Shown in pieces: positions 28,940-37,167 of a DNA stretch of 64,000 nucleotides. Made by a program: the position numbers and the translations under genes. The notes beneath the pieces were generated by a model, which was not told where the DNA came from, ran no database searches, and worked only from the letters and a program-made list of their open reading frames with translations. Position 1 is the first letter of the stretch, and each line of letters begins with the position of its first letter. Source of the stretch: Paenibacillus sp. J23TS9 (GTDB lineage: Bacteria > Bacillota > Bacilli > Paenibacillales > Paenibacillaceae); the NCBI RefSeq assembly GCF_018403225.1, contig NZ_BOSG01000001.1, positions 496,001 to 560,000 on the forward strand, read 5' to 3'.

Positions 28940-28991
28940 TTGACAAAATTTCTAAACCCATTCTATAATTTATTAGTAAAAATTACGATTA
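28940..28991 (+). promoter_or_regulatory. znuA promoter with Zur-like box
   Basis: TTGACA (28940-28945) and TATAAT (28964-28969) with 18-bp spacing make a strong promoter. Directly downstream, TATTAGTAA-AAA-TTACGATTA (28971-28991) matches the 9-3-9 arrangement of the Bacillus Zur box, with a perfect right half and 7 of 9 in the left. Bound repressor would block the start site. Confidence 0.75.
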
Positions 28992-29008
28992 AGGTGGGTC
29001 ATTTAACG

Positions 29009-29971
29009 GTGAAGATGAAATGGCGGCTTAAAGCCGGAGCGATAGGGTCCGTTATTTTGCTCATGATCATACTGGCTGCAGGCTGCGGTCCACAGAGCCA
29101 AGGGAAGATTGTTGAAGGCAAGGTCAATGTAGTGACCACCTTTTACCCGATATATGAATTTGCCAAGGCGATTGGCGGCGAGGACGCCAATGTCATTAAC
29201 CTGTTACCCGCAGGCGTTGAGCCGCATGACTGGACTCCGCGGAGTCAGGATATTGTGAACACTTCCAAGGCGCAGCTCTTTTTCTATAATGGTGCCGGCC
29301 TGGAAGGATGGGTTCCGCAATTCTTGAAAGGCTTAAACCACGACAGTAAAGTGAAAGCCTATGAGGTCAGCCAGGGGATAAAGCTGATTGAAGCGGAGGA
29401 TGAAGGCGATCATGATCACGAAGGCCAAGGCCATAAGGATAAGCACCACGTCGATCCGCATACCTGGGTTAGTCCGAAATCAGCAATGATCATGGCGGAA
29501 AATATGAAGAACAGCTATATTGAGACAGACCCTGTTCATAAAGATGCATATACAAGTCGTTATATGAACCTCAAAAAACAGCTTGAAGAACTGGACAGTG
29601 AATTCAGCACCCATCTGGAAGAGATGCCCCGGAAGGAAATTGTTGTTTCTCACGAGGCTTTTGGTTATCTCGCACGGGATTATGGGTTGACGCAGCATGC
29701 CATTATGGGATTATCTCCGGATGCGGAACCGCGGGCAAGGGATCTGCTGCAGCTTTCCGAGCTGGTCAAGGAGAAAGGCATCCACTATATCTTTTTCGAA
29801 GAGCTGGTATCGGACCGTCTGGCCAAAACATTGGCATCGGAAACTGGCGCGCAGGTGCTGGTGCTTAATCCGGTTGAGGGACTAACAGAGGATCAGCTGA
29901 AACGCGGGGATGACTATTTTAGCCTTATGCGCAATAATTTGACTAACCTCATTCTGGCACTGCAGGAGTAA
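29009..29971 (+). CDS. znuA: Zinc ABC transporter substrate-binding lipoprotein
   Basis: A 320-residue lipoprotein of the cluster A-I metal-binding family: signal with lipobox LAAGC, VVTTFYPIYEFAKAIGG at the mature start, metal ligand His in VEPHDWTP, and a His/Asp-rich loop (DHDHEGQGHKDKHH, then DPHTWVSP) typical of zinc rather than manganese binders. Later ligands lie in VSHEAFGYLARDYGL. GTG 29009 is chosen for its AAGGTGG site; the 69-base upstream extension runs through the promoter and is not coding. It is the first gene of znuA-znuC-znuB and probably Zur repressed. Confidence 0.9.
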   Translation: MKMKWRLKAGAIGSVILLMIILAAGCGPQSQGKIVEGKVNVVTTFYPIYEFAKAIGGEDANVINLLPAGVEPHDWTPRSQDIVNTSKAQLFFYNGAGLEGWVPQFLKGLNHDSKVKAYEVSQGIKLIEAEDEGDHDHEGQGHKDKHHVDPHTWVSPKSAMIMAENMKNSYIETDPVHKDAYTSRYMNLKKQLEELDSEFSTHLEEMPRKEIVVSHEAFGYLARDYGLTQHAIMGLSPDAEPRARDLLQLSELVKEKGIHYIFFEELVSDRLAKTLASETGAQVLVLNPVEGLTEDQLKRGDDYFSLMRNNLTNLILALQE

Positions 29972-30010
29972 TATTCGTAATCGTATTTTAAATAGAGAGG
30001 TAGATGTCGC

Positions 30011-30763
30011 ATGTATACGCCAATGGATGATCATTGCCATCAACCTGTGGTGGAGCTGGGAAATATCTCATTTTCCTACCGGGATCAGCAGGTCATTTCC
30101 GATCTGAGCTTTACAGTCAAGGAGAGAGATTTTGTAGGCATTATCGGCTCGAACGGCGCCGGTAAATCGACGCTGATGCGGATGATCGTGGGGCTCCTGC
30201 CTGCAGGAGAGGGTGACATCCGATTGTTTGGACAGCCTATCCGCAAGTTCAAGGACTGGGAACGGATTGGTTATGTACCGCAAAAGAATGCTTTTAATCC
30301 CCTATTTCCGGCAACCGTCCGTGAGGTTGTGCTGTCAGGGCTGTACAATAATAAAAATTTATTCCGCAGAGTAAGCAAAAGCCAGCAAAAGCAGTGCGAT
30401 GATGCGCTGGAGGTCATGAGAATCCAGGATATCGCAGGCAAAAGAATCGGAGAGCTTTCGGGCGGACAGCAGCAGCGTGCCTTCCTGGCAAGAGCGATGA
30501 TTAACCATCCGGATCTGCTGATTTTGGATGAGCCTACCGTTGGCATCGACGCAAAAACACAAGCGGACTTTACTGAACTGATTACACATATGCACGAACA
30601 TCATCATATGACTTTTCTGATGGTATCCCATGATATGGGGATGGTCGAAAGCTACCTTGGGAAACATCCGAAGCAGCAAAACGGAAACATTAACTTTTAT
30701 GTCCGGCATTCACATGAAATTCAAAATTGCGAGGTACAGGATCTGCAGCATTCGCTGACTTGA
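30011..30763 (+). CDS. znuC: Zinc ABC transporter ATP-binding protein
   Basis: A 250-residue ATPase with Walker A GSNGAGKST, Q-loop VPQKN, signature LSGGQQQR, Walker B LLILDEPTVGID and the switch His in VSHD. It belongs to the metal (Mn/Zn) importer ATPases and powers ZnuB. It starts at ATG 30011, 39 bases after znuA, behind a GAGAGGTAG stretch. The C terminus extends past the ATPase core with HPKQQNGNINFYVRH, as common in this subfamily. The permease follows 34 bases later. Confidence 0.92.
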   Translation: MYTPMDDHCHQPVVELGNISFSYRDQQVISDLSFTVKERDFVGIIGSNGAGKSTLMRMIVGLLPAGEGDIRLFGQPIRKFKDWERIGYVPQKNAFNPLFPATVREVVLSGLYNNKNLFRRVSKSQQKQCDDALEVMRIQDIAGKRIGELSGGQQQRAFLARAMINHPDLLILDEPTVGIDAKTQADFTELITHMHEHHHMTFLMVSHDMGMVESYLGKHPKQQNGNINFYVRHSHEIQNCEVQDLQHSLT

Positions 30764-30797
30764 TCTTTTGCTGCTCCCGCAGAAGGAGTCGTTATTA

Positions 30798-31607
30798 TTG
30801 GCTATCGATATTATGCTAAGTGATTTTTTTCAGCGTGCATTGGCCGGAGGCATTCTGATCGGAATAACCGCGCCGTTGATTGGTATTTTTCTGGTGCTGC
30901 GCCGGCTGTCCATGATCGGAGATACTCTCGCGCATGTGACCATTGCCGGTGTCGCGCTCGGCTTTTTAATTGAAGTATATCCGCTTGGTGCCGGACTTGT
31001 CTTTGCGGTACTGGCATCATTTGCGATAGAAAAGCTTAGGAAAGCATATAAAAGCTATGCTGAGCTGTCCATAGCCATTATCATGTCCGGTGGAGTCGCG
31101 CTGGCGTCTTTGTTTTTTACACTCGGTATGGGTTACAATACAGATGTGATGAGTTATTTGTTCGGAAGCATCTATACGCTGGATACACAGGACTTGTACG
31201 TGGTAGGGGCTGTGACGCTGGTTGTGGTCGTGGTGATATCCCTCTTTTTTAAAGAGTTCTTTCTGCTTAGCTTTGAGGAAGATGCCGCAAGCGTTAATGG
31301 TCTGCCTGTACGCATGTTGAACATGCTGATTACGATATTGACTGCGCTTGTTATCAGTACGGCTATTAAGATTGTAGGGGCGCTTTTGGTATCGGCACTG
31401 TTAACCATTCCGGTTGCGATAAGTCTGCTGATTGCGCGAAGCTTCAAATCTTCCGTGATATTATCCGTAGTTATTTCCGAAATTGCCGTGATTATCGGGC
31501 TCGTCATCGCCGGCATTTGGAATTTAGCGCCAGGGGCAACCATTGTTCTTCTGTTGATTGCACTTCTGATTTTGACCATGGCCGGTAAAAAGGGGTTATC
31601 GATTTAG
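30798..31607 (+). CDS. znuB: Zinc ABC transporter permease
   Basis: A 269-residue membrane protein of the ABC-3 (ZnuB/MntB) family with about seven to eight hydrophobic helices. Motifs include FFQRALAGGILIGITAPLIG (partial: GGILIGITAPLIG), FLVLRRLSMIGDTLAHVTIAGVALG (partial: LSMIGDTLAHVTIAG) and ALLVSALLTIPVA. TTG 30798 is selected because AAGGAG is nine bases ahead; ATG 30813 is a later option. The upstream frame extension has no site. It completes the zinc importer. Confidence 0.9.
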   Translation: MAIDIMLSDFFQRALAGGILIGITAPLIGIFLVLRRLSMIGDTLAHVTIAGVALGFLIEVYPLGAGLVFAVLASFAIEKLRKAYKSYAELSIAIIMSGGVALASLFFTLGMGYNTDVMSYLFGSIYTLDTQDLYVVGAVTLVVVVVISLFFKEFFLLSFEEDAASVNGLPVRMLNMLITILTALVISTAIKIVGALLVSALLTIPVAISLLIARSFKSSVILSVVISEIAVIIGLVIAGIWNLAPGATIVLLLIALLILTMAGKKGLSI

Positions 31608-31629
31608 AATCAAAATAGGGGGTACGGCC

Positions 31630-32343
31630 TTGTCAAACTTGAATATTTGGATCGCATTTCTTGCCGGACTGGCTTCTTTTATCTCTCCTTGCTGTCTGCC
31701 GTTGTATCCATCGTATTTGTCCTATATTACAGGGATGTCGGTTCAACAGCTGAAATCGGAGCAAAATAAAAAAGAAGTCCGTTTCCGGACCATGACACAT
31801 ACGCTTGCATTTATTTTGGGTTTTTCAGCAGTCTTTTACACACTTGGCGTGGGGGCAGGCTTGTTCGGAAATTTCTTTAACAATAACCGTGATCTCATCC
31901 GTCAATTGTCTGCCGTTCTAATCATTCTAATGGGACTTTTTCTCGTGGGTATATTCCAGCCTAAGTTTTTGATGAGAGATTTCAAAATGGATTTCAAGTT
32001 CAAGCCTGCCGGATACATAGGTTCCTTTATCTTCGGAATCGGTTTTTCAGCTGGTTGGTCCCCGTGTGTCGGACCGATTTTGGCTGCCATTATTGCATTA
32101 GCGGCAACGGAGCCCGGGGCTTGGTTCCCGCTTATCACCGCATACACGCTTGGATTTGCCATTCCCTTTTTCGTTTTGGCATTTTTTATCGGTTCAACCA
32201 AGTGGATCGTAAAGTACTCGGGCATTATGATGAAAATCGGCGGTGTATTGATGCTCTTGATGGGTGTCCTGCTGTTTACGAATCAAATGACCAAAATCAC
32301 GATTTGGCTGCAGGCAATTACGCCGGAGTGGCTCAAGTTTTAG
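31630..32343 (+). CDS. ccdA: Cytochrome c biogenesis/thiol-disulfide transporter CcdA
   Basis: A 237-residue membrane protein with six predicted helices and the paired redox motifs SPCCLPLYPSYLSYITG (first helix) and GWSPCVGPILA (fourth helix). CcdA carries reducing power from cytoplasmic thioredoxin to extracytoplasmic partners in cytochrome c maturation and, in spore formers, in spore cortex synthesis. It starts at TTG 31630 behind AGGGGG, 22 bases after znuB, so read-through from the zinc operon is possible. Its last four bases overlap the end of the convergent splB gene and no terminator lies between. Confidence 0.92.
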   Translation: MSNLNIWIAFLAGLASFISPCCLPLYPSYLSYITGMSVQQLKSEQNKKEVRFRTMTHTLAFILGFSAVFYTLGVGAGLFGNFFNNNRDLIRQLSAVLIILMGLFLVGIFQPKFLMRDFKMDFKFKPAGYIGSFIFGIGFSAGWSPCVGPILAAIIALAATEPGAWFPLITAYTLGFAIPFFVLAFFIGSTKWIVKYSGIMMKIGGVLMLLMGVLLFTNQMTKITIWLQAITPEWLKF

Positions 32344-33410
32344 GTGAAATAATCAATGTTCGCTGATGGGAAATGCTCAAAAATCCGCTCTGTGATAAAT
32401 TCGCGCAGGGCGGTTTGTTGTTCGTCGGGATATACGTATTTGGACTGTCCCCAGCGGCCCCACTTCTTTTTACGTTTCTCCATGTCCATTTCGAGCTTGG
32501 ATTTGGGATAACGCTGCTCAATGACCGATTTTGCCGTTTTGGTAAAACGATGCTGGATCAGCTCGAAGGTTAAATCCTTGGCAGCATCCTTTGGAAGTGT
32601 TCTCTCCAGACGCTGCAGGAGGTCTGCATAGCCTTCTTCCCAGCCGTCATACCAAATAATCGGGGCGATGATAAAACCGAGCGGATAACCGGCGTGAGCC
32701 ACTTTTCCTGCGGCTTCAATCCGTTCCTCGAAGTGAGAAGTCGAGGGCTCGAATTGACGAATGACATAATCGGAATTCACGCTAAAGCGGATCCTCGTAT
32801 GCCCATTATGCTTTAAGCCGAGTAAGGGATCCACATGATGGAATTTGGTCACAAATCTCAGTCTGCCGAACTCTTCATCGGCCATGAACGTGATCAGATC
32901 TGCGAGCGAACCGGTAATATGCTCAATACCCACGGGGTCCGAGGTACAGGCAGCTTCAAATCGGGTAATTTCAGGCTTGCGCTCCTCAATATACCGTTTG
33001 GCGGCTGCAAGAATGTCTTCGGTGTTCACATACACGCGTACATAAGGTTTAGCCCCAAGCGTTGTTTGAAGATAACAATAATGGCAGTGTCCCATGCAGC
33101 CTGTAGAGATCGGGATTGCGTATTCGGCTGAAGGCTTGGATTGATCAAATTCTAAGGTCTTGCGAACACCCACGACTAGCGTCCGCTTGGCATTTTTGTA
33201 CTTTTCAAGATCCGTTTCTCCCGGCAAGTTCGTGATGCGGTTATGGGAGCTGGTCATGCGCAGCGGAATATTGTTGGATTTTACCCATTCCATTATTTTT
33301 TTGCCTTTGGAATAGTTAAGCGCATCCGGTTCAAAATATACAAGGTCCGGTAAGAACGGTTTGGTTGGCCTTAAGGTCTTGCGCGGTCGTTCCTTCACAC
33401 CTGTCCCCAT
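32340..33410 (-). CDS. splB: Spore photoproduct lyase
   Basis: Radical SAM enzyme that reverses 5-thyminyl-5,6-dihydrothymine in UV-damaged spore DNA during germination. The 356 residues include the CxxxCxxC cluster in ISTGCMGHCHYCYLQT and the conserved active-site Cys in AACTSDPVG, equivalent to C141 of B. subtilis. The rest of the protein matches the family end to end, slightly longer at the N terminus than the 342-residue B. subtilis enzyme. AGGAG precedes ATG 33410. A sigma-G-like promoter lies just upstream, in keeping with forespore expression. No splA-like gene is seen. Confidence 0.95.
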   Translation of the reverse strand: MGTGVKERPRKTLRPTKPFLPDLVYFEPDALNYSKGKKIMEWVKSNNIPLRMTSSHNRITNLPGETDLEKYKNAKRTLVVGVRKTLEFDQSKPSAEYAIPISTGCMGHCHYCYLQTTLGAKPYVRVYVNTEDILAAAKRYIEERKPEITRFEAACTSDPVGIEHITGSLADLITFMADEEFGRLRFVTKFHHVDPLLGLKHNGHTRIRFSVNSDYVIRQFEPSTSHFEERIEAAGKVAHAGYPLGFIIAPIIWYDGWEEGYADLLQRLERTLPKDAAKDLTFELIQHRFTKTAKSVIEQRYPKSKLEMDMEKRKKKWGRWGQSKYVYPDEQQTALREFITERIFEHFPSANIDYFT

Positions 33411-33433
33411 AGCATCATGCTCCTTTCACGTTT

Positions 33434-33463
33434 TATTATGCGTGGCCCGTTCCCGCCTCAATC
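33434..33463 (-). promoter_or_regulatory. Possible sigma-G promoter of splB
   Basis: On the minus strand, GATTG (33463-33459) and CATAATA (33440-33434) are separated by 18 bp. The -10 fits the forespore sigma-G pattern CATnnTA, and the -35 differs at one position. It lies 24 bp before the splB start. Confidence 0.5.
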
Positions 33464-33582
33464 GTGGTAAAAGGGCCGTTTCCCGGCAGGACTTGCCAAG
33501 TCCTCACGGAAACATGTATCATTACAAGAGCAGGTATTTTGGTTCCATGATTCATGCTTAAAAAGAGAAAAGAGGGAAAAAG

Positions 33583-34014
33583 ATGCCAACGCCCAGCATG
33601 GAGGATTATTTGGAGCGCATCTACAAGCTGATTGACGAAAAGGGATATGCTCGTGTCTCGGACATTGCCGAAGGCTTGGAGGTTCATCCTTCATCGGTTA
33701 CCAAAATGATTCAAAAACTGGATAAGGATGATTACCTCATTTATGAGAAATACCGTGGACTTGTCCTGACCAGTAAAGGGAAAAAGATGGGTAAACGTTT
33801 GGTAGACCGCCATAAGCTGCTGGAAGAATTTTTGACGATGATCGGTGTATCCGATGAGCATATCTATACAGATGTGGAAGGGATCGAGCATCACCTGAGC
33901 TGGGATTCCATTACGCATATTGAAACGCTTGTAGAGTTTTTCCGGCGGGATGAGCAGCGTCTTCAAGACTTGCGAAATATTCACAATGAATTAGTGGGCG
34001 ATTCGGTAAAATAG
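33583..34014 (+). CDS. mntR: Manganese-responsive repressor, DtxR family
   Basis: A 143-residue repressor nearly colinear with B. subtilis MntR. It opens with [14 protein letters not shown], so the metal ligands D8 and E11 are in place. The winged helix is [21 protein letters not shown], and further ligands occur in RHKLLEEF and [11 protein letters not shown]. With Mn2+ bound it represses manganese uptake genes. ATG 33583 follows a purine-rich GAGGGAAAAAG. In B. subtilis mntR sits directly before yqhO; here a glycosidase gene is inserted. A hairpin that begins inside the stop codon may terminate it. Confidence 0.95.
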   Translation: MPTPSMEDYLERIYKLIDEKGYARVSDIAEGLEVHPSSVTKMIQKLDKDDYLIYEKYRGLVLTSKGKKMGKRLVDRHKLLEEFLTMIGVSDEHIYTDVEGIEHHLSWDSITHIETLVEFFRRDEQRLQDLRNIHNELVGDSVK

Positions 34015-34054
34015 GCATCTGTCCCTTCCAAGAGACGGATGCCTCTTCGTTTTT
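34013..34054 (+). terminator. Probable terminator of mntR
   Basis: AGGCATCTGTC (34013-34023) pairs with GACGGATGCCT (34034-34044) with one mismatch. A T5 run follows five bases later. The left arm overlaps the mntR TAG. Confidence 0.65.
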
Positions 34055-34076
34055 GGAGAGGTAATACCCCATATGT

Positions 34077-34119
34077 AGGCATGACAGCCTGCCCGAAAAG
34101 GCTGCGGTGCATTATGCCT
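34077..34119 (+). other. Nested hairpin in the leader of the GHL10 gene
   Basis: AGGCAT (34077-34082) pairs with ATGCCT (34114-34119), and inside it CAGCCT (34085-34090) pairs with AGGCTG (34099-34104). No T run follows. It lies 33 bp before the start codon and could be a leader RNA structure. It does not match a riboswitch class I know. Confidence 0.4.
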
Positions 34120-34151
34120 GCAAATCTATTATTACTTGGAGGATTCGTAGA

Positions 34152-35771
34152 ATGAGGTTTTGGAAGTTTCACAAATGGATGATCCTGGCACTCGTGTTAG
34201 TATTGTTTTTACCTGTTACCAGTCGTTCTGTTCAAGCGGAAACTTCGAAGCAATCCATCAGCATCAGTCTCGATGGAGATAAGATCAGCAGTGATGTTGC
34301 CCCCTATATCATACCGAAGGTTTATGTCACGATGGTACCTCTTCGCGTTATTAGTGAAGGTTTGGGAGCATCGGTAGATTGGCAGCAGACCACGAAAACC
34401 GTTAAGATTAACCGCGATGGTTCATCCATGTCGCTGGTTAGCGGCAAGAAGACTGCATTGGTGAACGGCAACGATGTGGCTCTGGATGCATCCGTCCAGA
34501 TCAAGAATGGCAGAATTATGGTGCCACTGCGTTTTGTTGGTGAAAATCTGGGGCTTCAGGTGATTTGGAATCAGTCGGCTCAGAGCATTGCGCTGCTATC
34601 GGGATCATACATACCTAACCTGCCGAATCCGGCAGAGCCTAGCCAACCCGATCCGGGTAAAGGAAACGGGCAGCAGACACAGGGACTGCATGGTGCGTGG
34701 ATTTCCACCGTTTCGAACTTGGACTGGCCTTCAACGAAATCCTACGGAAAAGTAGATCAGCAGAAGCAGGAGTTCATCTCCCTGCTGGACAAGCTGCAGG
34801 CTATGGACATTAATGCCTTATTCGTACAGGTACGTCCAGCAGGCGATGCGTTCTATCCTTCGGATCTGGTGCCTTGGTCCAGGTATTTGACAGGCACACA
34901 AGGAAAAGACCCTGGTTATGATCCACTGGAGTTTATGATTGAGGAAGCTCATAAGCGTGGCATGCAGTTCCATGCATGGTTTAACCCATTCCGTGCGAGC
35001 ATGGATACGGTGACAACGAAGCTGGCTGCCAATCATGTGGCTATCGAGCACCCGGACTGGATTGTGACGGCAAATAATCAGTTGATCATTAATCCGGGAA
35101 TTCCGGAAGCGCGCCAGCATATCATTGATACCGTTATGGAAGTTGTGAACAAATACAACATTGACGGCGTTCACCTGGATGATTACTTCTACCCTTCAGG
35201 AGGAACATTTAACGATAGCAGTACGTACAAAACTTATAATACCAGCGGACTTTCCCAAGCGGATTGGCGCAGAGATAATGTAAACCAGTTTGTTCAGCAG
35301 CTTGGTCAATCGATACATGCTTCCAAGCCTTCGGTTGAATTCGGCATCAGTCCGTTTGGCGTGTGGCGTAATAAAGCGACAGACATAACGGGCTCAGATA
35401 CTAAAGCGGGCGTCACAGCGTATGATTCGATGTATGCGGATGTGAGAACTTGGATTCAGAATAAATGGATCGATTATGTTGCTCCTCAAATTTATTGGAG
35501 CATGTCATTCAAAATTGCACAATATGACAAGCTGGTCGATTGGTGGGCTGGTGAAGTAGCAGGCACGGGTGTGGATCTGTATATCGGTCAGGCGCCTTAT
35601 AAGCTCGGCACAACAGAAGCTGGCTGGCAGAGCTCGCAGGAGATTATCAATCAGCTGAAATATAATGAAAAATATGCGGATATTAAAGGAAGCATTTTCT
35701 TCAGAGCCACACATCTGATTAACAATCCGCTCGGACTTATTCCGGCACTTACCGCATTTTATCAGCAATAA
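34152..35771 (+). CDS. Secreted GHL10-type glycoside hydrolase with copper-amine-oxidase N-like domain
   Basis: A 539-residue exported protein with signal MRFWKFHKWMILALVLVLFL and cleavage near VQA-ET. Residues about 35-165 form a copper-amine-oxidase N-like module (VYVTMVPLRVISEGLGA, then IMVPLRFVGENLGL). A short Pro-rich linker follows, then a glycosyl-hydrolase-like family 10 barrel (YngK/DUF187 type). That barrel carries LHGAWISTVSNLDWP, MDINALFVQVRPAGDAFYPS (partial: LFVQVRPAGDA), RGMQFHAWFNPFRA, DGVHLDDYFYP and WIDYVAPQIYWS. The family acts on cell-wall or surface glycans, but the substrate is unknown. TGGAGGA precedes ATG 34152. It is inserted between mntR and yqhO relative to B. subtilis. 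Confidence 0.9.
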   Translation: MRFWKFHKWMILALVLVLFLPVTSRSVQAETSKQSISISLDGDKISSDVAPYIIPKVYVTMVPLRVISEGLGASVDWQQTTKTVKINRDGSSMSLVSGKKTALVNGNDVALDASVQIKNGRIMVPLRFVGENLGLQVIWNQSAQSIALLSGSYIPNLPNPAEPSQPDPGKGNGQQTQGLHGAWISTVSNLDWPSTKSYGKVDQQKQEFISLLDKLQAMDINALFVQVRPAGDAFYPSDLVPWSRYLTGTQGKDPGYDPLEFMIEEAHKRGMQFHAWFNPFRASMDTVTTKLAANHVAIEHPDWIVTANNQLIINPGIPEARQHIIDTVMEVVNKYNIDGVHLDDYFYPSGGTFNDSSTYKTYNTSGLSQADWRRDNVNQFVQQLGQSIHASKPSVEFGISPFGVWRNKATDITGSDTKAGVTAYDSMYADVRTWIQNKWIDYVAPQIYWSMSFKIAQYDKLVDWWAGEVAGTGVDLYIGQAPYKLGTTEAGWQSSQEIINQLKYNEKYADIKGSIFFRATHLINNPLGLIPALTAFYQQ

Positions 35772-35798
35772 ATACGAATATCATGAGTCATTAATCGA

Positions 35799-35846
35799 CT
35801 CCCGTTCTCATACATTATTTTGAATAGTTGAGGACGGGGGTTTTTT
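35799..35846 (+). terminator. Terminator of the GHL10 gene, overlapping the yqhO translation start region
   Basis: CTCCCGTTCTC (35799-35809) pairs with GAGGACGGGGG (35830-35840), wobble included, around a 20-base loop and runs into TTTTTT (35841-35846). The yqhO ATG begins two bases later. Confidence 0.75.
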
Positions 35847-35848
35847 GT

Positions 35849-36772
35849 ATGCTCATCAATGCGGTTTTTGAGGGCGGCGGCGTTAAGGGGATTTCGCTGG
35901 CAGGAGCGGTTAAATCGGCGGAAGCAGCGGGTGTTGTATTTAACAAAGTGGCAGGAACCTCTTCAGGATCTATCGTTGCTGCGCTGCTTGCAGCGGGATT
36001 TTCGGCGGATGAAATGAGCGAAATTGTCAGAACAACGCCTTTTACTTCTTTTCTTCACCGCGCCCCCATTTTCAATACGAAAATCATTGGCCCGGCGGTA
36101 CGTCTTATTATTAAAAAAGGTCTTTATTCGGGAGAAGCACTGGAATATTGGATTCACAATATATTGAAAAAAAAGGGGATTCGTACGTTTTCGGATATTC
36201 CTGCAGGAAAGCTGATGATTATTGCTTCAGACATTACCAATGGGAAGATTCTTGTGCTCCCGGAAGACTTGATCAAACTGGGTCTTAATCCGGCTTATTT
36301 TGAGGTATCCAAGGCCATCCGGATGAGCACGAGCATTCCCTATTTTTTTGATCCGGTGATATTAAGATTATCCGGTGAAGCGGCCAGAGGCAAAGCCTTC
36401 GCAGATCAGTTTGTGTATGTGGTGGATGGAGGGCTACTCAGCAACTTCCCTTTATGGCTGTTCGATGATACAACGCTGGAGGCTCCCGGGCAGACCACTG
36501 TACAGACTATTGGATTTCAAATGGTGGGTCGCAGTTCCAACAGTCCCCATATGATCCGCGGGCCGATCAGCATGCTGCAGGCGATGTTTGAAACGATGCT
36601 TTCCGCCCATGATGAGCGATATATTGAGCAGGTAAACCGGTTCAGAACCATTAAAATTCCTACGCTGGGCGTCGGAACAACAGAGTTTCATATTTCACCG
36701 GAAAAAAGCATGGAGCTATTCGAGTCGGGAGTTCAGGCGGGGAACAAGTTTTTTGCGAGATATAAGGGCTGA
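35849..36772 (+). CDS. yqhO: Patatin-like phospholipase family protein
   Basis: A 307-residue patatin-fold protein with a Ser-Asp catalytic dyad. The oxyanion motif FEGGGVKGISLAG is at the N terminus, the nucleophile Ser lies in GTSSGS (GxSxG form) near 40, and the Asp in VVDGGLLSN. It is likely a cytoplasmic lipid acyl hydrolase, substrate unknown. The position matches B. subtilis yqhO beside mntR and yqhP/yqhQ. ATG 35849 lies right after a terminator-like T run, with AGGACGGGGG from its right arm as the only ribosome-site candidate; TTG 35828 lies inside the hairpin and is less likely. Confidence 0.9.
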   Translation: MLINAVFEGGGVKGISLAGAVKSAEAAGVVFNKVAGTSSGSIVAALLAAGFSADEMSEIVRTTPFTSFLHRAPIFNTKIIGPAVRLIIKKGLYSGEALEYWIHNILKKKGIRTFSDIPAGKLMIIASDITNGKILVLPEDLIKLGLNPAYFEVSKAIRMSTSIPYFFDPVILRLSGEAARGKAFADQFVYVVDGGLLSNFPLWLFDDTTLEAPGQTTVQTIGFQMVGRSSNSPHMIRGPISMLQAMFETMLSAHDERYIEQVNRFRTIKIPTLGVGTTEFHISPEKSMELFESGVQAGNKFFARYKG

Positions 36773-36780
36773 ATATAAAG

Positions 36781-36823
36781 AAGGCGTTCGACTCTTCCGC
36801 GAGGGAAGGGTGAACGCCTTTTT
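36781..36823. terminator. Terminator after yqhO
   Basis: AAGGCGTTCGACTCTTCC pairs with GGAAGGGTGAACGCCTT around a GCGA-containing loop and is followed by T. On the other strand it may also stop yqhP transcription. Confidence 0.88.
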
Positions 36824-36836
36824 CAATGTGTTCTGT

Positions 36837-37160
36837 TCAATGATATTTTGGCTGATCATCGTTCTTTCCTTTGGAGCCTTCGATGACCTGAAAAGGATAA
36901 TGCTTCCGTTTCCCAGCTGTATGCGTCTTCTTGGCAGCGGCCACCTTTTCCATTGTTCGGGCGGATGGCTTGACCTTTGGCGTTGTTCTCGATTTACTGC
37001 GTCCGGGCTGGTATTTATAAAGCAGGAATATCACGCCGAATACCAGAACGGGTATGAGGAGGGTTCTAATTAGTTGCAGTGGATCGGCCAACAACAATTT
37101 TGCGAAACCAAGCACGGCCAGCACGACTGCAACCCCAAAGATTAGAGCATGCCTTTTCAT
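36837..37160 (-). CDS. yqhP: Small membrane protein, YqhP/SA1362 family
   Basis: A 107-residue protein with two hydrophobic segments (about 5-23 and 33-48: LIFGVAVVLAVLGFAKLLL and LLIPVLVFGVIFLLYKY), followed by a basic, Lys/Ser/Thr-rich cytoplasmic tail. Length, topology and its place next to yqhQ fit YqhP (called SA1362 family elsewhere). Function unknown. AGGATGAGGATAAC precedes the ATG. It lies seven bases after the yqhQ stop, so yqhQ-yqhP form an operon, as in B. subtilis. Confidence 0.75.
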   Translation of the reverse strand: MKRHALIFGVAVVLAVLGFAKLLLADPLQLIRTLLIPVLVFGVIFLLYKYQPGRSKSRTTPKVKPSARTMEKVAAAKKTHTAGKRKHYPFQVIEGSKGKNDDQPKYH

Positions 37161-37167
37161 GTTATCC

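Noticed and set aside
34077..34119. Possible cyclic-di-GMP or other known riboswitch before the GHL10 gene
   Set aside because: Only two short nested stems are present and no conserved ligand-binding core. Kept as an uncharacterised hairpin.
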